A DNA stretch of 64,000 nt from Leptopterna dolabrata (taxonomy: Eukaryota > Arthropoda > Insecta > Hemiptera > Miridae), in the NCBI GenBank assembly GCA_954871275.1, contig OX940974.1:41582009-41646008 (forward strand). Direction: 5' to 3'. The notes under the pieces were generated by a model. That model saw only the letters and a list, made by a program, of their open reading frames with translations, was not told where the DNA came from and did no database searches. The number at the start of each line of letters is the position of its first letter. Within the stretch, counting starts at the first letter, position 1. Shown piece by piece: positions 58,701-64,000 of this stretch. The translations under genes and the position numbers were made by a program.

Positions 58701-60390
58701 TCATTTCAAGCAAGAATAGTAGTAAATATCTAACGAGCCAGTGTTTTACTAAATGCATATGTAGGTAATTGAATTCTTGGTCAATTTCAGTATCTGCATT
58801 CTATGCTGAACATTATAACAAGAGGATATCATTCAATGCTCATGTGTGGACTAAATCGAAGTTCCTAGGCCTATCCGTTGGTGTTCACAATATTGGCAGT
58901 GGAGAAATAAACGTTATTGACTATGATGAACAATATGTGGTTACTTTCCCTAATGGATATGGAAGGTAATCTTTGTTGTACAATTATTCATTTTTATTAT
59001 TTTTCACTCATAGTGTCTTTATGTTTCCACTTGATGATTTTGTTCAGTTTCTCATTGTAATTGTTATGTTCCTGACTTCTTGGTGGGATAAAGAATACAA
59101 TGTAGCCTCTTTATAAATAAGCCTTTTAATCAATATCCATATCCAATCCATATCAATAATATGGAACAATATAATGTTTCTAGGGTGATTTAATATCACT
59201 ATGAATTATTGACTCCTTGGAACTTGTTCAAATTTCAAATCAAATAATTTTTCAGGTCAATACTCACTGTTCCTTGGATTGAACTTGGTGGTTCGGTTGC
59301 CATAACATGTGAAAAGACTGGTTATAGAGCCCAGGTGGAGTTCATAACAAAACCTTTTTATGGTGGAAAGAAAAACAGAATAACTGGGGAGGTTTTTGCT
59401 CCTAATGAAAAGAAACCATTTCTGTCAATTGTGGGAGAATGGAATGGCTCAATGGAAGCCAAATGGGCTGATGGGGTTAGTATTAACATGTTAATTATTC
59501 CATATCTTATGATTACTGTCAGCGTACAATTCTGTAATCTATCTACTCGTGTGTTACAAAGTTGGATTATGTCTGTTTTATTTAAGTTACTTAATTCGTA
59601 GAAACCATGATGTCACAGTGAATTACAGGAAGCTTAGTTTCAAAACATCTTTTGGTAAACGTAGCCTCAGTCAGAAGCATTAATGATGAAGCGCTGAAAT
59701 TTATCTTCAGCAAATTATTATCAGTTTATAATTTACTTTCTAAAACATCAGTCATATAGGTACATAACTAGGTCGTGTGGTGAGGTGAAACACATTTCAA
59801 GTTATGGATGATTCATTTGGTGTTATTAGTCTTGTGACTTCCAGTTTTCCGTGTTCCAGAGAACCGAAATGTTTGCTGATGTTAACAAATTGACAATAAT
59901 TAAGAAAAATGTCCGTCCCATAGATCATCAGGATAGTAATGAATCCAGGAAACTGTGGAAAGAAGTTACTGCTGGATTATGGTGAGTGACATACTAACTG
60001 GTTTGATTCGATAATTACTCAGATACCAACGGACGACTGGTAAAACTGAAAGTGAAAGCGTCTCAACCAACCAGCACTGCTAGTGTTATGCAAAGAAAAC
60101 CATATATAGAGCACAATGTGAAGCATAATGCTTGTGTAAACTGTTATTCGAAATGACAACAGTTTTCAAACTCTCGAATTTACCCTCTAGCTTCTACTTT
60201 CTCAACTGACTTGTACTCAGAAGCAAATGAGAAAATTCTTGAAAATTCTTATGCAAGCATAACTTCGTATTTTTTGTTTCACAGGTTGAACAATGTTACA
60301 CATGCATCCAATGCCAAGTGTGAGCTTGAAAAGAAACAAAGAATGGAAGCCCAGGAAAGAAAGGATCAAGGGAAACCTTGGGAAACTAAA
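55588..60390 (+). CDS. OSBPL9-like: Oxysterol-binding-protein-related protein 9-like, ORD exons (partial gene)
   Basis: Eight exons: 55588-55709, 55989-56018, 56146-56299, 56788-57050, 58791-58965, 59256-59475, 59860-59981 and 60285-60390. All have GT-AG borders and matching phases, about 397 residues. After an acidic linker come HLLSQVKIGMDLTKV and TFILERRSLLEMYADYFAHP (lid and start of the ORD), KPYNPILGEVFQC, and the ORP signature EQVSHHPP split across exons 4 and 5. These are followed by NAHVWTKSKFLGLSVGVHNIG, TKPFYGGKKNRITGEV and GEWNGSMEAKW. The best fit is the ORP9 type by the LERRSLLEMYAD and NPILGE contexts. Family knowledge: ORPs exchange sterol or PI4P at membrane contact sites; ORP9 works at ER-Golgi/endosome contacts. 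The upstream PH-domain exons and the terminal exon (usually ending in a W-x-Y motif) are not found; the latter may lie beyond 64,000. No stops or frameshifts occur in the exons. Confidence 0.93.
55989..56018 (+). CDS. ORP9-like microexon, 30 bp
   Basis: Acceptor TTTTTCAG, donor GTAAGT. Encodes LYEPCEETN. Both borders are in phase with their neighbours. Confidence 0.75.
56146..56299 (+). CDS. ORP9-like exon, ORD lid and start
   Basis: Acceptor GATTTCAG, donor GTAAGA. Contains VVTHLLSQVKIGMDLTK and ERRSLLEMYADYFAHPDLFV. Confidence 0.95.
56788..57050 (+). CDS. ORP9-like exon, KPYNPILGE
   Basis: Acceptor GGTTTCAG, donor GTGAGA. Contains AGRKSTVAKKPYNPILGEVF and ends in EQVSHHPP. Confidence 0.97.
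57707..58545. mobile_element. Fold-back element in the fourth ORP9 intron
   Basis: Ends CAGGGTGTCCCAACTAA and the inverted CAGGGTGCCCCAACTAA. Arms of about 300 bp or more include poly-C runs, AAAAAGCGATTTAGAAA, and inward GCGCAATGCGC and TTGCGCACGTTTTTGCGC text. TAT lies on both outer sides. 839 bp, no gene. Confidence 0.8.
58791..58965 (+). CDS. ORP9-like exon, after the HHPP signature
   Basis: Acceptor CAATTTCAG, donor GTAATC. Contains ISAFYAEHYNKRISFNAHVW and YVVTFPNGYGR. Confidence 0.97.
59256..59475 (+). CDS. ORP9-like exon, PFYGGKKNR
   Basis: Acceptor TTTTCAG, donor GTTAGT. Contains LTVPWIELGG, KPFYGGKKNRITGEV and GEWNGSMEAKW. Confidence 0.97.
59860..59981 (+). CDS. ORP9-like exon, SRKLWKEVT
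   Basis: Acceptor GTGTTCCAG, donor GTGAGT. Encodes NKLTIIKKNVRPIDHQDSNE and SRKLWKEVTAGLW. Confidence 0.93.
60285..60390 (+). CDS. ORP9-like exon, basic C-terminal helix
   Basis: Acceptor TTTCACAG, donor GTGAGA. Encodes ASNAKCELEKKQRMEAQERK and PWETK, matching the charged helix near the end of ORPs. It ends in phase 0, so a final exon must follow. Confidence 0.92.
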
Positions 60391-60842
60391 GTGAGAAACT
60401 TTCTGTCAGTGCTCTATGTTAAACCAGAACTATGAGAATGGTTTTTTACTTCAGGGATTTTATATATATATATATATTCAATTATGTCATCAGCTGTGTG
60501 TTGGTGAGTGAGAAGGTGTTTGAAGATTGCTGGCTAGTATTCACTAGGCACAACTTTTGTTCAGAACTAGATGTTTTATTGCATTCAGCCAAATTACGAG
60601 TAGATACAGACCAATAAAATTCAGATACAAACTTCAAAAATTGGTGATTTTTTCCAAATAATGAGGTTTTAAGGTTTGGGGAAAATACTTATCCTACGAG
60701 GAAATTCCTAAACCCCTTTCCATGACGTCAAAACATCGCGGGTTGTTGATAAATACACTGTAGTTGTGTTTTGTATGTAAGATTATAATTATAGTGCAAA
60801 CATTAATGATGATTTACATAATTATGCACACAAAAACATTGG

Positions 60843-61247
60843 TTAACAAGGTCTTGTTTGGCGGTGCTTAGGTACATACAGAAGGGCCCTGGCTGTGACT
60901 CTGCCTCTGTAAGAAAAAAAAAACCCAAAAAGTGTGTGATGCGACTTGTATTTGAAGGGTTGATCGCAAGAGCATTCGGTACATAGTTGAGCAAGCTTGC
61001 CTTGAACAGGTGGCTGATGTTTGTCATCACATCTTATTCCTCTAACGAGATCATAGTCAGGCCTTTTCCTTAGCCTACTGACCCCATGAATGACGTCAGC
61101 AGATGAAAGCCTTCCACATCTCAGTCTCACCACCACATTACGAATTTGTTCTGGACAGCTAGCAATGATTTCCGTGCTTTGGTATAGGGGCTGATCGAAC
61201 GTCACTATTGTTGTTTCTTTAACGATCTTGTTTTCCCAATACCACAC
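60843..61247 (-). pseudogene. Fragment of an uncharacterised transposon-associated protein, left arm
   Basis: Encodes TIVTFDQPLYQSTEIIASCP and EQIRNVVVRL. The other arm (plus, about 61,449-61,580) encodes ITSCPAEMRYMVVRLGGFHL and LMFFMGTVGK. This SCP...VVRLGGFHLLMSFMG signature belongs to an animal protein family I have seen only as uncharacterised proteins in repeat-rich genomes. Both copies are broken by stops. Confidence 0.45.
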
Positions 61248-61448
61248 AAAAGCTCATAAAAATGCATTGATGGTTGCAATGGCTTGACGGAGGAGATGAC
61301 AAATGGCACGCCACAACCATCTACTGTAACCCAGCCACTAATTCCAGCACCACCCAGTGATTAAGTACCTGTATATTATGTACCTCACTTGAGTGTGTTA
61401 TTGAGAAAACAGGATTGTTAGGTAAAGAAACAATGATAGTGATGTTCG

Positions 61449-61580
61449 ATCACCCCCTATACCTTGAAGCACGAGAGATCATTACCAGCTGCCCAGCAGA
61501 AATGCGTTATATGGTGGTGAGATTGGGAGGCTTTCATCTGCTGATGTTCTTCATGGGGACAGTAGGCAAGGAGGCGGTCT
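61449..61580 (+). pseudogene. Same protein fragment, right arm
   Basis: See the left-arm entry. This arm keeps the VVRLGGFHLLM motif, which is scrambled by a frame change in the left arm, then meets a stop at about 61,579. Confidence 0.45.
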
Positions 61581-62297
61581 GACTATGATATGGTTAGAGG
61601 AAGAAGATCTAGATGACAAACATCAGCCACCTGTTGAAGCTTGCTTAACCATGTACCGAATGCTCCTGTGATCAACCCTCCAAATGCAAGTTGCATGTTA
61701 TCACACTTTTAAGTTTTTTGTTTTTGTTTTTTTCTGAAAGATGTTCCAGAGTTAGAGCCACAGCCAGATGACAAGTATCAGCCACCTGTTCAAGTAAACT
61801 TAATTGACTGTGTACCAGTTGCGCCAGCAATCAACTCTTCAAATTCAAACATTTCACACTTTTTCGGCATTTTTCTCTCACAGATGTTCCAATGGTAGAG
61901 CCACAGCCAGGGCCCTTCTGTATGTACCTAAGCACTGTCGAGCAGACCTTGTTAACCAATTTTTTGTACATAATTATGTAAATAATCATTAATATTTTTC
62001 ACTATAATTATAATCATACGTATAAAACAATTCTAGTGTAAATTTAAAAAAAAAAAATTTTTAAACCGAAGTTTTCATGTCATGGAAAGGGCTTTAGGTT
62101 GAATCATCCCAAAACCCCATTTTTCCATTTTTGGGTTTTTTACAAATCGTGAATCAACTATTAGGGCTACTAGCGCCGTTCTTTGCTTGATATGAAGCTA
62201 AATAGATTTTCTGCAACTTCACCGCTGATGACTTTCCTCGTAGGATCAGCATTTTGTCCAATGTTTGGGGAAAAATCACCAGTTTTTGAAGTGTAGT

Positions 62298-63289
62298 ATC
62301 TCGGAAACTATTGGACTCACTGAGCTGCGGTTGAGCTCAAATTATGGCAAATTTATTGTGCTTTTAAAAAGGTAAGAGCGATTTATTCGCTTCCACACAT
62401 ACCTTTAAAGGTATAAGCAAAAACCAAAAAAGTGCGAAAATTTCGCTGTTTTCGGCGAATATCTCAAAACGCGCCTGGAAATTTTGTTGGATAACTTCAG
62501 ATTCGGATTCAGCGCCCCGAAATATAAAAAACGATCATAAAACCGACGGGAATTTTTTGCAACTTAAAATGTCTATTTGACTGGGCTACCAGGTGAACAG
62601 TGCAGCATCATCTTAGTCACCTAGTTCCGTCCTTGAAGCCTCCTCTCACTTCCCCCTCTCTCTTCTACCAGATGATCTGCTAATCTATCCGCTCTGATGG
62701 AAACTCAATTGGATGTACAACTACGTACGTCATCAGTGATGTGTTTCAAAATTGCATATGAACAAGACTCAGGTGCCTTCCTTTTTTAGGGCTGTGGATA
62801 TCAGATCTTTTCTCCTTGATCCAATAACGCTTGCTCAAACATCACATTTTTTCATATTCTTAAAAAATCTGCCATAAATATGATGCCAAAGTTGTAACTT
62901 TTCAATATTGTACCTTTGGGCTCGACTGTTTGTGTGAAATGAGTGTATTTAACGCATAGTTTCTATGAATTATTCCGTTTAGTCACTTAATTATGATCAT
63001 TCATTGCAGACCGCCAGAGTACAGCAGTAAATATGTAATGTTGTACTACTGGATCGCTCGCCTCATCCCAAAAACTGACTTGTATATTGTACAAGTGGGT
63101 GGTCAGACCAAATCGGTCAAATACAGGGCATTCATTTCCTTTATTAACCCTCCCATTAACCCATTAGACCCTCCTTTGTGGAATCAGCTCTTGATAAATT
63201 ATTTGCAATACAGTGGGCTGACCTCGTTCATAAACAGGTGATAGTAGGCACAAAACTCCAGAATCAGATTCCTGGCCCAAGCTCCAGCA
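62298..63289. other. Gene-free stretch
   Basis: No supported gene. A frame at 62,993-63,241 (plus) begins after an acceptor-like TTGCAG but matches nothing I know, including ORP C-termini. Confidence 0.4.
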
Positions 63290-63480
63290 CATTACGTTTA
63301 GTTGGAAGTTCTTCTCGTTTAGTTCGAACTTCTTAGAGTTGAGGTTCACCTTAGTCTTCCTCAGTATCGCTAAAACGTTGTTCCATATCCCGCCTGAAGT
63401 CGTTAAATCATATCAGCACATCATCTGAGTAAAATCTTACTTCCCAGTTTAAGATTTGGTATTGAGTAATGAGCTTGTCG
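63290..63480 (-). pseudogene. Possible LINE reverse-transcriptase fragment
   Basis: The minus strand reads VRFYSDDVLI, a stop, then FNDFRRDMEQRF. YSDD in this setting resembles the YADD catalytic box of non-LTR reverse transcriptases, followed by the usual helix. It is broken by stops and short. Confidence 0.35.
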
Positions 63481-64000
63481 GCACAGATCCAGTTTGCTTT
63501 TTCATAGCTGTCCTCTTGTGTGCACCATCATCAGAACCGCTAAGATCACCATTCTGGTCCTAGATTTCGAGGATGGTATGATCCATGGTGCATATCTAGC
63601 TCTAGTCTGACACTATCTGTAGACTTTCCTTCTTATGATCTTCCCTCTAACCACAGTTCCCCTAGCTGTGTCTATGATTCACTCGGTCAAGAAGAATCCT
63701 GCTTTCTTCAGCCTCTCACGTGGTCAAAGGACCAGGTATCCACCATACCATGTGCCTCATTTTCCTTGGCGCATTCCTCCCTTCTATCCCTCTTAGGACC
63801 CCTCGTCCACAAAGCAGCTTGAGTGCCCTGGTGTCTCTCAAAACTAGGAACTTTATCACTTCAAAAAACATATGTATGCCCATGCCATAATATTAGAACA
63901 GCAGCCATGTTCTTTGGTGACCTCCCCATGACATTTTACTGAATCAGGTAAATACTAGGTGAAATGCAACAGCCCCATGAGATCCACATACTCATGCATG
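63481..64000. other. Gene-free end of window
   Basis: No supported gene; possibly further decayed retroelement sequence on the minus strand. Confidence 0.3.

Larger units (their letters stand above)
60630..62297. repeat. Inverted duplication flanking the ORP9 3' intron
   Basis: Left arm 60,630-61,262 and right arm about 61,385-62,297 are diverged inverted copies: ACTTCAAAAATTGGTGATTT at the far left against the region ending TTTTTGAAGT, and ATCCTACGAGGAAA on both. In the right arm a segment of about 85 bp around CAGCCACCTGTT is tandemly duplicated (61,615 and 61,765). Confidence 0.75.

Noticed and set aside
62993..63241. Terminal ORP9 exon candidate
   Set aside because: Begins after an acceptor-like TTGCAG but has no W-x-Y or other ORP C-terminal feature.

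Overview
The window looks like nuclear DNA of an insect, possibly a sap-feeding hemipteran, although Lepidoptera cannot be excluded. The evidence is a spliced animal gene with GT-AG introns, an AT-rich background, a recurrent GTAGGTACCTAC-type palindrome, and several typical arthropod transposon classes. Only one host gene is well supported; most of the rest is nested mobile DNA.

Layout. 1-4,812: no recognisable gene. 4,813-11,969: a complete Ty3/gypsy LTR retrotransposon of the CsRn1 clade, read on the minus strand. It has 520-bp LTRs with no difference noticed, a 5-bp target duplication (ACCCC), a near tRNA-Trp primer site, gag with a CHCC finger, a textbook -1 frameshift signal, pol, and an array of four covarying RNA hairpins in the LTR leader. 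11,970-28,125 and 39,045-43,252: a roughly 855-bp non-autonomous element with about 110-bp inverted ends (called family A here) occurs many times. It hosts other insertions: the LTR element sits in one copy and a Transib element in another. 12,905-15,680: a 2.8-kb inverted repeat built of about 354-bp tandem units. 24,473-27,347: a Transib (RAG1-related) DNA transposon with CACAGTG ends, a CGCCG target duplication and a transposase that keeps the whole RAG1-like catalytic and zinc-binding set but carries one homopolymer frameshift.

28,126-50,890: mostly gene-free repeats, including tRNA-like SINE pieces, modules carrying GCGCATGCGC, microsatellites, a perfect 79-bp inverted repeat rich in ATCGAT, and a 1.8-kb fold-back element. 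50,893-53,417: two decayed Penelope-like retroelement copies, head to head, with GIY-YIG remnants. 55,095-55,332 and about 63,290-63,480: LINE endonuclease and possible RT fragments.

55,588-60,390: eight consecutive exons on the plus strand of an oxysterol-binding-protein-related protein (ORP9/OSBPL9 type) covering the lipid-binding ORD domain. Splice phases agree throughout. The N-terminal (PH) exons and the last exon are not seen. One intron holds an 839-bp fold-back element. Downstream, 60,630-62,297 is an inverted duplication of a fragment of a conserved uncharacterised protein family.

The most interesting items are the Transib element with RSS-like ends, the hairpin array in the LTR leader, the -1 frameshift cassette, and the large hairpin locus at 13-15.7 kb.
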